DNA from: Lederbergia galactosidilytica
Lineage (GTDB): Bacteria > Bacillota > Bacilli > Bacillales > Bacillaceae_C
DNA: 64,000 nt
Direction of reading: 5' to 3'
Assembly: GCF_017873565.1 (NCBI RefSeq)
Contig: NZ_JAGGKH010000009.1
Location: 1-64,000, forward strand
In this document: one piece after another, positions 17,010 to 26,037 of the stretch
Layout: the number at the start of each line of letters is the position of its first letter
Numbering within the stretch: position 1 is the first letter of the stretch
The notes under the pieces: generated by a model
Databases searched by the model: none
Seen by the model: the letters and a program-made list of their open reading frames with translations, nothing else
Told to the model about the DNA's origin: nothing
Translations under genes and position numbers: made by a program

Positions 17010-18100
17010 TTGTTTGCATGCTCCTTCACTAATGATTCTAATGGCTGATAATCATATGGGTACTGAAAATAATGAGGACCCGCTGTTTCAATTCCAATTG
17101 GACTGCGCCATTTTTCATGAGCAGGGAATGCGACAACGACAACTCTAGCTCCGTATTTTAGACCCTCTGTTGTGATTGGCATACCAGTCTCTTCATCTAA
17201 GACGGCGATTAAATCAGGAGTCATCGCGATCGGTTTTCCGTTTAGTTCTGCTAGTAAATGCTCATTTTGGAAATGTAAGGTGCAAGCCTGTTGAGAAAAA
17301 TCATCTGTTCCAGCAAACTGGGCAATCCCGCGGGTAAAGCCACCTTGAATGCCTCTTTCGATGTGAGTCGCTTTTCCTTTAAAAAGCCGATACCCCTTCA
17401 ATAATCTCAGCATTTGTTCAATTGGATGAGTGGAAGCTGTTCGGGTTTGTGATAATAAAGCACCGATTTCCTGTGCCAGTGTGAGTGTGCCAGGGATCAC
17501 GCTTTTCTGCGCTTGTTCCCCAGTGATCCCATAATCACAAACAATGGAAGAACCACCCATGGAAATAGTAATATTACGAGCTAATTTTTCACTCCAAAAT
17601 CCATCGATTGGCTCAATTGTGACAGTATTGCCTTGTTCATCTCCAATTGTGACGATTTTTGGCTTTAATCCATCTAGGTGGAAAGTGACCATCTGTGCTT
17701 CTGGAAAAGCTCGTCCCATAGCATCTCCATCTAAAATCGGGATTCGATTCATTGCCGCAACAGCGACAGGAATTAAAGAATTAACTCCACCTACTTCAAT
17801 CGGCATCACAACATCTGTTTTTTTGCCACAAGCCTTTTCATAGGCCTGTAATGGTGCTGATAATTGCTCAAAAGAAGGGATTTTCTCAACTAACACACTA
17901 GGTGAGCCCATTCCAGAAGCCGGTAGCACCCAATCATTTTCATTTAATTCATCGACCGATACCACTTGGACTGGACCGAATTTTTTAATTGCGGATAATG
18001 CCATCATTTTTCCAATATAAGGATCTCCGCCTCCACCAGTACCAAGGACAGTGGCACCTATTGCAATATTTTCAATATCTTTCTCATGTAACCATCTCAT
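17006..18100 (-). CDS. DUF917 family protein
   Basis: A 364-residue protein starting MRWLHEKDIENIAIGATVLG with the glycine-rich GTGGGGDPYIGK near residue 20. This is the DUF917 family, often encoded beside hydantoinase_A and NCS1 permease genes and of unknown biochemical role. It probably acts with the downstream ATPase, since they overlap by 4 bases and its start overlaps the permease stop. Alternating predicted strands and no signal peptide suggest a cytosolic protein. Confidence 0.82.
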   Translation of the reverse strand: MRWLHEKDIENIAIGATVLGTGGGGDPYIGKMMALSAIKKFGPVQVVSVDELNENDWVLPASGMGSPSVLVEKIPSFEQLSAPLQAYEKACGKKTDVVMPIEVGGVNSLIPVAVAAMNRIPILDGDAMGRAFPEAQMVTFHLDGLKPKIVTIGDEQGNTVTIEPIDGFWSEKLARNITISMGGSSIVCDYGITGEQAQKSVIPGTLTLAQEIGALLSQTRTASTHPIEQMLRLLKGYRLFKGKATHIERGIQGGFTRGIAQFAGTDDFSQQACTLHFQNEHLLAELNGKPIAMTPDLIAVLDEETGMPITTEGLKYGARVVVVAFPAHEKWRSPIGIETAGPHYFQYPYDYQPLESLVKEHANK

Positions 18101-19368
18101 TAGATTGCTCTCCTTTGTTTCATTAGAATTAAGAAAATAGCTTGGAATAGAAAGGCAATAAGAAAACTATCAACTGAAGAAATCGTTGTTAGAGTGAATA
18201 GTTCTAAGCCAATTGGCCCTTCCATTGTCAACCAGCTGATGAAAGTTCCTAAAGCCCAAGCAAGTAAGGGTAGCATTTTGACTGCTTGGTGGTTTTCTTG
18301 TTTGAATAATTTTTGTCCACCAATATAGTAAGAAGCTGTATAAACCCCGCCGATAGGAGCAATAAACATCGTCATAATCGTTAGAAAATCTATGAAATAA
18401 TCATAAATACCTAAGACAGCAAGTAAAGTTCCGATAACTCCGGCTATGATGGTTAAGACTACCTTATTCGTTTTTGAAAAAATCACAGCTAAACTTAATC
18501 CAGATGAATAAGCATTATTTGTATTGGTCGTCCATTGTGCAAGAATTAATACTAAGATTCCTGGAATACCTAATCCGACTGTAATCATAATCGTTGTTAG
18601 ATCACTCTCATCCATAATTCTTGAGAGGATCATTGCAATCACAATCATAAAACTGTTCCCAAAGAAAAAACCAAAGAAAGAAGCTAGAATGGCATCTTTT
18701 TTTGTACGAGCCCATCTTGAGACATCAGGTGAGATTACCGCTCCTACTACAAAAACACTAATAACAAGAGAAATGGCCATCCCCATTGAAAAGACATTTT
18801 CTACTGGTGCTGATAATTCACTTGCACCATATTTTCTAATCGCTAGAACGACTGATAAAACAACCAAAATTAGCAGTAATGGTACAGACCATGAACTAAG
18901 CTTCTCAATTGCACGATATCCCAGAACAGCTGTAGTCATCATTAAGATCCCGCCAATACCAGCTAAGAGGGGAAGAGGAATCTCCCAGCCAGCCACTCCT
19001 TTGATGGCCGCAAAGGCATTTTCTGCAAAAAAACCTGTTTGAACACCAAACCAACCTAATAAAGAGATTGCTAGAAAGAGGGAGACAAACTTGGCACCAT
19101 TTGCCCCAAAAGTAAATTTAGAAATCATCGATGTGGATAATCCAGTAACAGCACCAACGTAGGCACAAAAGGCTGCTAATACGCCTAAAATGGCGGAGCC
19201 AATAACAACTGAAATTAAGGCATCTTGAAAATTCATGCCAGCGCCTAATTCTGCCCCAAATAACATTGCCGATAGATCGATCCCAACGGCAATCCAAACT
19301 AGGCTAATGGAATACCATTTTTTTCTTTCATTTATAGGAACAGGTTGTCTTTCGTAATCATTATTCAT
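18100..19368 (-). CDS. NCS1-family permease (cytosine permease-like)
   Basis: A 422-residue membrane protein with about 12 hydrophobic segments, resembling CodB-type purine/cytosine/hydantoin permeases of the NCS1 family. The N-terminal part holds MLFGAELGAGMNFQDAL and a glycine-rich helix. Its position between a TetR regulator and DUF917/hydantoinase_A genes suggests that it imports the ring-amide substrate of this pathway. It overlaps both neighbours slightly, so the four genes form one transcription unit. Confidence 0.85.
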   Translation of the reverse strand: MNNDYERQPVPINERKKWYSISLVWIAVGIDLSAMLFGAELGAGMNFQDALISVVIGSAILGVLAAFCAYVGAVTGLSTSMISKFTFGANGAKFVSLFLAISLLGWFGVQTGFFAENAFAAIKGVAGWEIPLPLLAGIGGILMMTTAVLGYRAIEKLSSWSVPLLLILVVLSVVLAIRKYGASELSAPVENVFSMGMAISLVISVFVVGAVISPDVSRWARTKKDAILASFFGFFFGNSFMIVIAMILSRIMDESDLTTIMITVGLGIPGILVLILAQWTTNTNNAYSSGLSLAVIFSKTNKVVLTIIAGVIGTLLAVLGIYDYFIDFLTIMTMFIAPIGGVYTASYYIGGQKLFKQENHQAVKMLPLLAWALGTFISWLTMEGPIGLELFTLTTISSVDSFLIAFLFQAIFLILMKQRRAI

Positions 19369-19945
19369 GTTGTATACCCTCCAATAGTTTTCTCATCATT
19401 TCATTCGCTTGTTTTATTTGTTCCTGTAGGGTCTCATCATCATAAAGATTGATTTCCCAGAAGATTCCGTCCATAAGAAGTACAAATTGCTTTGTGAGCA
19501 TTTTCGCCTCCGTTTCAGTCAAATGGGGAAGCTCCCTTTTGGCGAGCTCTGCTAAGGAATCCAACATCCATGTATCAAAAGTTTTCATATGCTCATGAAG
19601 AAACTGTTTCATTTCCGCAGGCGGTGAAGCTACAAGTGAAATATAAGCGTTTGTTTCTTGCATATGACTCTTATGATAAGCAACTGTTCCAGCTAACAAA
19701 GAATTGAAAATTTCTAGAATGCCAGCATCTTTTGCCGCATCTAAAATTCCTTTCATTTGCTCAAAATGAGACTGCAATAACTTTTGAAAAGCGGCAATAA
19801 ACAATTCTTCCTTATTTTTGTAAAAAAAGTAGATAGAAGCTGGCTTAATTCCTACCTCTTTAGCGATTTTTTGCATCGTAGCTCCATGATAATTAAACAG
19901 AGAATACTGATGAATCGCAGCTGCTAAAATTTTGTCTTTAGTCAA
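19361..19945 (-). CDS. TetR/AcrR family regulator
   Basis: A protein of about 194 residues with an N-terminal helix-turn-helix typical of TetR: KILAAAIHQYSL, ATMQKIAKEVGIKPASIYFF and YKNKEELFIAAF. The C-terminal ligand domain is diverged. The open frame begins with GTG GTG at 19957, but those bases read AGGTGG and look like the Shine-Dalgarno sequence for the in-frame TTG at 19945, which I prefer. First gene of the permease/DUF917/hydantoinase operon; it probably represses it and responds to the substrate. Confidence 0.85.
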   Translation of the reverse strand: MTKDKILAAAIHQYSLFNYHGATMQKIAKEVGIKPASIYFFYKNKEELFIAAFQKLLQSHFEQMKGILDAAKDAGILEIFNSLLAGTVAYHKSHMQETNAYISLVASPPAEMKQFLHEHMKTFDTWMLDSLAELAKRELPHLTETEAKMLTKQFVLLMDGIFWEINLYDDETLQEQIKQANEMMRKLLEGIQHE

Positions 19946-19955
19946 AAAATTCACC

Positions 19956-19973
19956 ACCTAATGATTGTTAGGT
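19956..19973. promoter_or_regulatory. Candidate TetR operator over the ribosome binding site
   Basis: Perfect inverted repeat ACCTAA-(6)-TTAGGT immediately upstream of the TetR gene. It overlaps the proposed Shine-Dalgarno sequence, so a bound repressor would lie just after the promoter. Autoregulation is inferred. Confidence 0.5.
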
Positions 19974-20069
19974 TAATAGTATAGCATGTTTTGGCGAATT
20001 TCAAGTGGTTTTTTATTCATCTTGTGGAATAATTATAAACAGAAACAGGAAATTTCGTATGAAATGATA

Positions 20070-20104
20070 AATAAAAAGAATCCTTTTCAATCAAAAGGAT
20101 TCCT
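20070..20104 (-). terminator. Terminator of the lipoprotein gene
   Basis: Stem GAATCCTTTT/AAAAGGATTC; on the minus strand it is followed by TTTTTATTT. Confidence 0.85.
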
Positions 20105-20137
20105 TTGTGTAAGGCTTTTCTGTTGTAAGAGCTTAAT

Positions 20138-20767
20138 TTAGGATTGGAAATTGAGCAATTTGATTAATGCCCTAATTTTATTATCATCATTAGGGTCGAT
20201 GGCTACAAGTTCTGTATTATTAATTATATTTGTATAAAATTCTTCTCCAGCAGGGTATTGTCCATCCCAACGTAATGGAACATTGTATACATTAATTGTT
20301 CCATCCCCATTGCCAGAGTAGGTAACAGATCCATCTACTAAACGAGCACCTGCTAATTGAATAACATCCTCTGGATAGTTAGCACTTGTCTCATCGTCAG
20401 GGTTAAGCACTTCTCCGGCAGGAAAATGGTAGACATTCAATTCCTCCACCTCTTGATTGGGACCAAGTTGCAACCAAACGCGCGCATATTCGATCTCCTC
20501 GGCAGAATAAGCTGACAATGGATCTTCCTCGTTCGGTGTTGCTTTTTTCTCTTCTACAGATGTTTCATTACGATGATCGAGATCTACTGCCTCGGTCTCA
20601 CTTATTGATGTTCTCTCATCTGTTCCACTAGTCTCTTCTTCTTTAGAATCTAAATCTGCGCCATTGTTAGAAGCATCTGACGTGACGATCTCGTTAGAAT
20701 CGTTACTACAGCCGACAAGCAGTAATAAAATAAGATAACTGATAAGAATCAATGATAGCTTTTTCAT
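20138..20767 (-). CDS. Hypothetical lipoprotein
   Basis: A 209-residue secreted lipoprotein. The signal peptide MKKLSLILISYLILLLLVGC ends in a lipobox cysteine (residue 20), followed by a low-complexity S/T/E/D-rich linker of about 60 residues and a compact domain starting SAYSAEEIEYARVWLQLG. That domain has YARVWLQLG and GDGTINVYNVPLRWDG motifs that I have seen in Gram-positive lipoproteins but cannot name. Start at 20767 is chosen because GGAAGGAA lies 8 bases upstream and the signal peptide begins there; the frame is open further upstream. Function unknown. Confidence 0.7.
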   Translation of the reverse strand: MKKLSLILISYLILLLLVGCSNDSNEIVTSDASNNGADLDSKEEETSGTDERTSISETEAVDLDHRNETSVEEKKATPNEEDPLSAYSAEEIEYARVWLQLGPNQEVEELNVYHFPAGEVLNPDDETSANYPEDVIQLAGARLVDGSVTYSGNGDGTINVYNVPLRWDGQYPAGEEFYTNIINNTELVAIDPNDDNKIRALIKLLNFQS

Positions 20768-20893
20768 ATGACATTCCTTCCCCTCGTTATTGTCCCCATC
20801 CATTTTATAAATGATCAAAGCTCATTTCAATCATTCATCTAAATTTTTAAAAATATCAGGAATAATTCAACTTTAAAAGGGGAAAATAAATAT

Positions 20894-20918
20894 GTTTCAT
20901 CTGCTAAAAAGCGGGTAT
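20894..20918 (+). promoter_or_regulatory. Sigma-B-type promoter of dps
   Basis: GTTTCA at 20894 and GGGTAT at 20913-20918 are separated by 13 bases, close to the sigma-B consensus GTTTAA-N12-15-GGGTAT. It lies 26 bases upstream of the dps start, consistent with the general-stress control of dps in B. subtilis. Confidence 0.72.
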
Positions 20919-20943
20919 ATATGTAATAAAGGGAGTGATGATA

Positions 20944-21387
20944 TTGACAAACACACAAGTTATTGAAGTGGTAAATAAACAGGTAGCAAATTGGACTGTG
21001 CTTTACACGAAATTACATAATCATCATTGGTATGTGAAAGGACCACATTTCTTTTCTCTCCATGAGAAATTTGAAGAACTGTATAATGAAGCAGATAAAA
21101 ATATCGATGAGCTTGCAGAAAGATTACTTGCAATCGGCGGTTCACCCGTTGCAACGTTGAAAAATGTTTTGCAAATGGCGAGCATTGGTGAAGTAGAGGA
21201 ATCACTAGATGCAAATGGAATGGTACAATCTATTGTCGATGACTTTACAATTCTCATTGATGAATTAAACGAAGGGATGGAAATTGCAGAAAAGGCTGGA
21301 GATGAGACCACAGCAGATATGCTTTTAGCCATTCATACAAGCTTGGAAAAACATAACTGGATGTTAAGAGCTTTTCTAGGTAAATAA
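20944..21387 (+). CDS. dps: Dps-family ferritin-like DNA-protection protein
   Basis: A protein of about 147 residues of the Dps/MrgA group, a dodecameric iron-oxidising cage that protects DNA. Ferroxidase ligands are visible in [20 protein letters not shown] and [19 protein letters not shown] choose TTG 20944 because GGGAG ends 8 bases before it; the in-frame GTG 20935 and ATG 20938 are too close to that site. It is monocistronic, between a sigma-B-type promoter and a terminator. MrgA would be the alternative paralogue, but no PerR box is seen. Confidence 0.92.
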   Translation: MTNTQVIEVVNKQVANWTVLYTKLHNHHWYVKGPHFFSLHEKFEELYNEADKNIDELAERLLAIGGSPVATLKNVLQMASIGEVEESLDANGMVQSIVDDFTILIDELNEGMEIAEKAGDETTADMLLAIHTSLEKHNWMLRAFLGK

Positions 21388-21418
21388 AAACTTGGTGCTT
21401 TAGGCACCAAGTTTTTAT
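21386..21418 (+). terminator. Terminator of dps
   Basis: Stem AAAACTTGGTGC/GCACCAAGTTTT with a 5-base loop and following T-run. Confidence 0.9.
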
Positions 21419-21503
21419 TGTTTCAAGAAACCCGCTCGTATTTGGTAAGTGGCGGTTTCATACAGCTTTCAGTATACAGCTAATTGAGCCAGTCAAATAT
21501 GTA

Positions 21504-21755
21504 TTAGTGGTAGAATTTTGAATCATTAGGAGGATATTGATCATGAAATTCGGCCTGCTCCATCTTCCCTTTGAGTGACTCCAAAAGATACATGCGGATA
21601 AAATATTGTAGTTCAAATTCATTCATATCACGAACAATCTGCATGAGTTCTTTTTTATTATAATGCTCAAGGACCGCAAATGTAATCATATCTAAATCTT
21701 CTTCATCTGTAATCTTATCTTGATACATCGCAAATAATTCATCTACAAGTTTCAT
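21504..21755 (-). CDS. Small conserved protein, DUF6154-like
   Basis: An 83-residue acidic protein beginning MKLVDELFAMYQDKITDEED, with helical heptad-like segments (MQIVRDMNEFELQYFIRMYLLE). It resembles the small DUF6154 proteins of Bacillus by its start and length; I am moderately sure of that name. TAGGGAGGTGC precedes the ATG. No function is known. Confidence 0.65.
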   Translation of the reverse strand: MKLVDELFAMYQDKITDEEDLDMITFAVLEHYNKKELMQIVRDMNEFELQYFIRMYLLESLKGKMEQAEFHDQYPPNDSKFYH

Positions 21756-21974
21756 TTTAGCACCTCCCTAGCCTTGCTTTTATTTACCCTACTTTTGAAA
21801 AAACAATCCTGCCTCCGCATATTTTTATTATTAGATCAACTTTCTCTACAAAGACCATCTCTTCTCAAAAGCACAAGGTATCCTTAAGAATAAAATAAGA
21901 TGAAGTGTAACAAAATATGCATAAACATCAAAAGTGATGACTTTTGGATTACATTGACCTGGAGGTAGATGAGT

Positions 21975-22307
21975 GTGAATCAACAGGATCGCCAAACGTA
22001 TTATATATCTATTGGAGCAGGAGAAATTTTTTCGGTTCCTAATGCCTCACCATGGCAGTTTAAAATACAAGCTACAGAACAGGAGATAGGCAAGCTTCGG
22101 CAAATATTCGATTCCAATTATACAAATAGTATGGCTGATTTTGCCCGTGCACATGTTCCTTGGGTAGAATATCATATTGACCCCACAAATGATAGGTATG
22201 ATGCAAATTTAATCCAAATTTATCAAATGATTTATGAACTAGGGGATCAAGAAGCAAAAGACCATATTGATGGCATCGGGATACTGGAAAATTTTACAAG
22301 TGAATGA
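21975..22307 (+). CDS. Small hypothetical protein
   Basis: An approximately 110-residue protein (NQQDRQTYYISIGAGEI ... HIDGIGILENFTSE) of mixed alpha/beta composition without a signal peptide. I choose GTG 21975 since GGAGG at 21961 is 9 bases upstream; the in-frame ATG 21969 is too close. Proteins of this type lie beside ytkD in related bacilli, sometimes labelled hydrolase without evidence. Possibly cotranscribed with ytkD 56 bases downstream. Confidence 0.65.
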   Translation: MNQQDRQTYYISIGAGEIFSVPNASPWQFKIQATEQEIGKLRQIFDSNYTNSMADFARAHVPWVEYHIDPTNDRYDANLIQIYQMIYELGDQEAKDHIDGIGILENFTSE

Positions 22308-22362
22308 GCAAATCGTTTCTCTCCCTTCCTGAAGAGAGTATAGTAAGGAGGGAGGGATATGG

Positions 22363-22839
22363 ATGTATGAATTTATCGATCAAAATGGCTCACAAATTAA
22401 ATTGACTTTTCAGCGAGATGTTTTTCCCGAGAAAGCGCGAGATGTCTTCGTGATTTGTCGTTATCAAGGTAAATGGTTATTAACAGATCATACCAAGCGG
22501 GGGTTAGAATTTCCAGGTGGTAAACGAGAAGCTGGTGAAACGATAGAAGAGGCTGCAAAGAGAGAGGTATGGGAGGAAACAGGTGGGATCATTGATACCA
22601 TTCACTTTCTTGGTGAATATCAGGTGAAAGGCCCTGATTCTGCTTCATTTGTCAAAGCGATTATGTACGCGGAAGTTCAGGACTTAGCTGAAAAAGCTGA
22701 TTATATGGAAACGAAAGGTCCTATCGTGCTAGATCATGAGCTTTTATCTCAATTACATACAGCTCGCTTTAGCTTTATTATGAAGGATAAAGTCGTTCCA
22801 CTTACGCTTGAACAGTTAAAAAAACAAGGCATCTACTAA
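22363..22839 (+). CDS. ytkD: Nudix hydrolase YtkD
   Basis: A 158-residue Nudix nucleoside triphosphatase, related to MutT, that cleans oxidised nucleotides in bacilli. The Nudix box is complete at about residues 47-69: PGGKREAGE, then AAKREVWEETGG. A strong ribosome binding site (AAGGAGGGAGGG) precedes ATG 22363. Next to dps, it fits an oxidative-damage theme. Confidence 0.9.
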   Translation: MYEFIDQNGSQIKLTFQRDVFPEKARDVFVICRYQGKWLLTDHTKRGLEFPGGKREAGETIEEAAKREVWEETGGIIDTIHFLGEYQVKGPDSASFVKAIMYAEVQDLAEKADYMETKGPIVLDHELLSQLHTARFSFIMKDKVVPLTLEQLKKQGIY

Positions 22840-22871
22840 TAAAAACCCCACTTTAGAAGCCTTAATTAAAC

Positions 22872-23011
22872 AAAAGAGGCTGGGAAGCAAAAATGTTATG
22901 CTCCAAAGATGAACAATGCATGATCTTAGCGAGGGATATTCCCAGAGCGGGTTATATGCACGCTAATAGTTCAGTTCTTGGTGAAAACAATTTTCTCCCA
23001 GCTTTTTTGCA
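22872..23011. repeat. Intergenic element closed by an inverted repeat GGCTGGGA/TCCCAGC
   Basis: AAAAGAGGCTGGGAA at the left and TTCTCCCAGCTTTTTT at the right enclose about 110 bases between the convergent ytkD and ABC permease genes. The right arm plus T-run can terminate ytkD, and the left arm reads as a terminator on the minus strand. Similar GAGGYTGGGA elements are common in Firmicutes. Confidence 0.55.
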
Positions 23012-23015
23012 ACAG

Positions 23016-23819
23016 TTATTTTTCATTTAATAGTTTTCTTTCCAGCCATTCTACCCCTTTATACATCATCGTTGCAAAAATAGCGATTAAGAGGAGCGAG
23101 AGCATAACAAGGGTAAAATTAAACACTTGAAACCCATAAATGATCATATAGCCAAGTCCTTTAGCGGACACAAGATACTCTCCAACGATCACCCCAACCC
23201 ATGATAAGCCCACATTAACTTTTAATGTCGAGATAATGGTAGGAAAGGAAGCAGGTAAAATGGCTTCTTTAAAGATTTGTTTTCTAGTTGCGCCAAATGT
23301 CTTTAATACTTTGATATAGTGATCATCCACTTCCCGAAATGAAGTATAGATGACAATAGTGGTAATAATGACTGATACAAGTGTCCCCATAGCAATAATG
23401 GAAGTAAAGCCTGGGCCAAGACCAACAATAAGAATTGGGCCAAGGGCAACCTTTGGCATCGCATTTAAGATCACGAGATAAGGGTCAGCAATTTTTGAAA
23501 AGAATGGCGACCACCAGAGGATGGCGGCCAAAATGGTTCCTAGCACAGTCCCTAAAATAAAGCCCATGACAGTTTCAAAAACTGTCACACCTAAATGGGT
23601 AAACAAAGAAGCATCTAGTACTTTCTCCACTAATAATGATCCTACCTTTATCGGAGAACTGAAGATTAGTGGATCAATCCAATGAAGTCGACTGGAGATT
23701 TCCCACAACGAAAAAAAGAGGAGAAAAATTAATATTTGATAAAATAGTACCCATTTTTTCTCCTTGACTAGCTTTTGTTTATATTGAGCATGAAGGAGGT
23801 TAGGTTGATTGGCCTTCAA
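23016..23819 (-). CDS. ABC transporter permease (YtlD/SsuC-like)
   Basis: A 267-residue inner-membrane subunit with six hydrophobic segments and the EAA loop near residue 185 ([18 protein letters not shown], then [10 protein letters not shown]), of the nitrate/sulfonate/taurine-type family. The open frame extends to 23870, but TTG 23819 is preceded by AAGGAG at spacing 10 and gives a normal N-terminus, so the gene overlaps the ATPase gene by 20 bases. Last gene of a three-gene importer operon. Confidence 0.87.
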   Translation of the reverse strand: MKANQPNLLHAQYKQKLVKEKKWVLFYQILIFLLFFSLWEISSRLHWIDPLIFSSPIKVGSLLVEKVLDASLFTHLGVTVFETVMGFILGTVLGTILAAILWWSPFFSKIADPYLVILNAMPKVALGPILIVGLGPGFTSIIAMGTLVSVIITTIVIYTSFREVDDHYIKVLKTFGATRKQIFKEAILPASFPTIISTLKVNVGLSWVGVIVGEYLVSAKGLGYMIIYGFQVFNFTLVMLSLLLIAIFATMMYKGVEWLERKLLNEK

Positions 23820-24576
23820 GAGCTTCCAACTCCTTCCATATCGTTTGAAAGATTTGATTATAAGAATCATGTCCCCTTACATCGAAAGGCTTTAATAACC
23901 TCAATTCTTTCGGAATATTAAAGATACGATGGATTTTACCAGGACTTCCTGAGAAAAGGAAAACACGATCACTCATGGAAATGGCTTCACCAATATCATG
24001 GGTCACAAGAATCGCTGTTTTTCCATAAGCTTTTAAAATTTCGGCGACCAAATCCTCTAATTTTAATTTGGTTTGATAATCTAATGCTGAGAATGGTTCA
24101 TCTAATAATAAAAGCTTTGGATTTACGGCCATCGTTCTTGCTAGTGCTGCTCGTTGCCGCATACCTCCTGATAATTGTTGAGGTTTTTGCTGATTGACTC
24201 CTTTTAAACCAATTTGGTTTAAAAAGCTCAGTGCACTTTGCTTTGTTTTCGAACTTAAACGGCCATTTATTTTTAATCCAAGTAAAATATTTTCCTCAAT
24301 CGTTTTCCAAGGGAATAAATAATCTTGTTGTAACATATAGCCGATGAAGTTTGCATCTTGATCAGGTATTTGCTGATCAATACGAATTTTCCCTGTTGTA
24401 GGGTTGATTAAGCCAGCTAAAATGGAAAGCATTGTCGTTTTGCCACATCCACTTGGCCCTAGAAAAGAAATAAATTCTCCTTTTTGAATGGTAAAGGAGA
24501 CATCCTCCAAAGCCACAGTTGCAGTGGATGGAGTAAAATAATGATGTCCGACTTGCTCTACTTCGATAAAACTCAT
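23800..24576 (-). CDS. ABC transporter ATP-binding protein (YtlC/SsuB-like)
   Basis: A 258-residue ATPase with Walker [13 protein letters not shown] near residue 38, signature [13 protein letters not shown] near 135, Walker [13 protein letters not shown] near 155 and H-loop VTHDI. I choose ATG 24576, which has AAAGGAGG upstream; the frame is open to 24606. It drives the importer formed with the adjacent permease and lipoprotein. The 207-base gap to the lipoprotein gene holds a degraded dispersed repeat (24640-24760). Confidence 0.9.
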   Translation of the reverse strand: MSFIEVEQVGHHYFTPSTATVALEDVSFTIQKGEFISFLGPSGCGKTTMLSILAGLINPTTGKIRIDQQIPDQDANFIGYMLQQDYLFPWKTIEENILLGLKINGRLSSKTKQSALSFLNQIGLKGVNQQKPQQLSGGMRQRAALARTMAVNPKLLLLDEPFSALDYQTKLKLEDLVAEILKAYGKTAILVTHDIGEAISMSDRVFLFSGSPGKIHRIFNIPKELRLLKPFDVRGHDSYNQIFQTIWKELEALEGQST

Positions 24577-24639
24577 GGGGCGGTCCTCCTTTAGAAAAAG
24601 TAGCAAATCGTAATGATTACATGTAATGCTGAACTATAT

Positions 24640-24760
24640 TTCTGCTTGCTTCGTCCAGCTCCAGCGCTAGTCTTTGAGTGACTATTCTCTAGGTTTAGTC
24701 ATCAGCCGTTTTGCTGAGAAAATAGTGTGAGATAATTAGATATCGCGCCTTAGCTGGTTA
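24640..24760 (-). repeat. Degraded dispersed repeat between ABC genes
   Basis: On the plus strand it begins CTTCGTCCAGCTCCAGCGCTAG, which is the reverse complement of the right end of the family seen at 61700-61722 (CTAGGCGCTGGAGCTGGA); the other end holds GATATCGCGCC. The interior is diverged. It sits inside the ABC importer operon. Confidence 0.45.
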
Positions 24761-24783
24761 TCAAGATGTATTTATTTTTCTTA

Positions 24784-25782
24784 TTATTTTGTAACTTTCT
24801 CTACAACTGATGTATTGACAAGTTTTTCATAGTCTACTTTTTTCGGAAGTTCTCCCGCTTCTTCCATAATGGCTTGTAAATTTTCCCAACCATCTTTTGT
24901 TAACTTCATATCAGTTGCAAAAGAACCTTGACTACGATAACGTTCGACAACGACCGCTAAAGTCTCGACATCTGAGTCTTCAAAATAGGGAGCGACTACC
25001 TTGGCGATTTCTTCTGTATCTTCTTCCTCTACCCAGGCTTGCGCTTTGTGAAGAGCACGCACAAATTTCTCAATCGTTTCTGGATTTTTCTTCATATAGC
25101 TTTGTTTCGCCATAAAAGTGGTATAAGGAACTTGACCAGATTCTTCACCAAATGAAGCGACAATATGGCCCTTTCCTTCTTTTTCAAAAACAGAAGCTGT
25201 TGGTTCAAAAAGCTGAACAAAGTCACCAGTTCCTGAGGCAAAGGCATTCGGAATATTACCGAAATCAATATTCTGAATTAGTTCTAAATCAGTTTGGGGA
25301 TCGATATCGTTCTTTTTCAAAACAAACTCTCCAACCATTTGCGGCATTCCCCCTTTTCTTTGACCAAGAAAAGTGGAACCTTTTAGCATTTCCCAATCAA
25401 AATCATCAATCTTCTCACGGGAAACAAGGAAGGTGCCATCAGTCTGGGTTAGTTGGGCAAAATTGATAACTGGATCAGTAGCCCCTTGGGCATCTACATA
25501 AATAGAGGTTTCAGATCCAACAAGGGCAATATCGGCCCCATCTGAGAGCAAAGTGGTCATCGTTTTATCGCCACCCCATGTTGTTGTGAGCCCAACATCC
25601 AGTCCTTCTTCTTCAAAAAAGCCTTTTTCAAGGGCAACATATTGGGGAGCATAAAAGATAGAACGTGTCACTTCAGCAAGCTTTACTTTTTCTAATGTAT
25701 CTTTTTGGGAACAAGCAGTTAGGACGAAGGCTGTGAGCAAAGCCAGTAGAATCACAAATCCAAATTTTAATATTGCCTTCAT
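24784..25782 (-). CDS. ABC transporter substrate-binding lipoprotein (NMT1/SsuA-like)
   Basis: A 332-residue lipoprotein with signal peptide and lipobox LTAC near residue 23, then the typical family start VKLAEVTRSIFYAPQYVA and GFFEEEGLDV near residue 55. It belongs to the SsuA/NMT1/THI5-like binding proteins for sulfonates, pyrimidine precursors of thiamine or similar small molecules; the ligand cannot be assigned. AAGGAGG precedes ATG 25782; the frame is open to 25938, but that part has no signal peptide. I looked for and did not find a TPP riboswitch upstream. Confidence 0.87.
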   Translation of the reverse strand: MKAILKFGFVILLALLTAFVLTACSQKDTLEKVKLAEVTRSIFYAPQYVALEKGFFEEEGLDVGLTTTWGGDKTMTTLLSDGADIALVGSETSIYVDAQGATDPVINFAQLTQTDGTFLVSREKIDDFDWEMLKGSTFLGQRKGGMPQMVGEFVLKKNDIDPQTDLELIQNIDFGNIPNAFASGTGDFVQLFEPTASVFEKEGKGHIVASFGEESGQVPYTTFMAKQSYMKKNPETIEKFVRALHKAQAWVEEEDTEEIAKVVAPYFEDSDVETLAVVVERYRSQGSFATDMKLTKDGWENLQAIMEEAGELPKKVDYEKLVNTSVVEKVTK

Positions 25783-26037
25783 GGCAGTTTCCTCCTTGTT
25801 GCTTAGGATTTTATAGAATTTCAGCATAGGGTTAACTTCAGCTACAAGTGCTAGTTTATGGTCAAAAAACTGATATGAAAGGGATCCCGGATCATGAGAG
25901 TGCAGGCAGGTTGACATGAAGTGGGACAAGAAAGTCATGCGAATGCCCTATGCTTTTGTTCTGTGTGCATCCAATTTACAATTATTATATGAGGATAAGG
26001 AAATTGTGTGATAGCCTAGTGGAAAGGAGCGATCTAG

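Noticed and set aside
25783-25980. TPP riboswitch upstream of the NMT1-like transporter
   Set aside because: The conserved thi-box segments (CTGAGA, ACCCTT, GAACCTGATCTGG) are not present on the minus strand.
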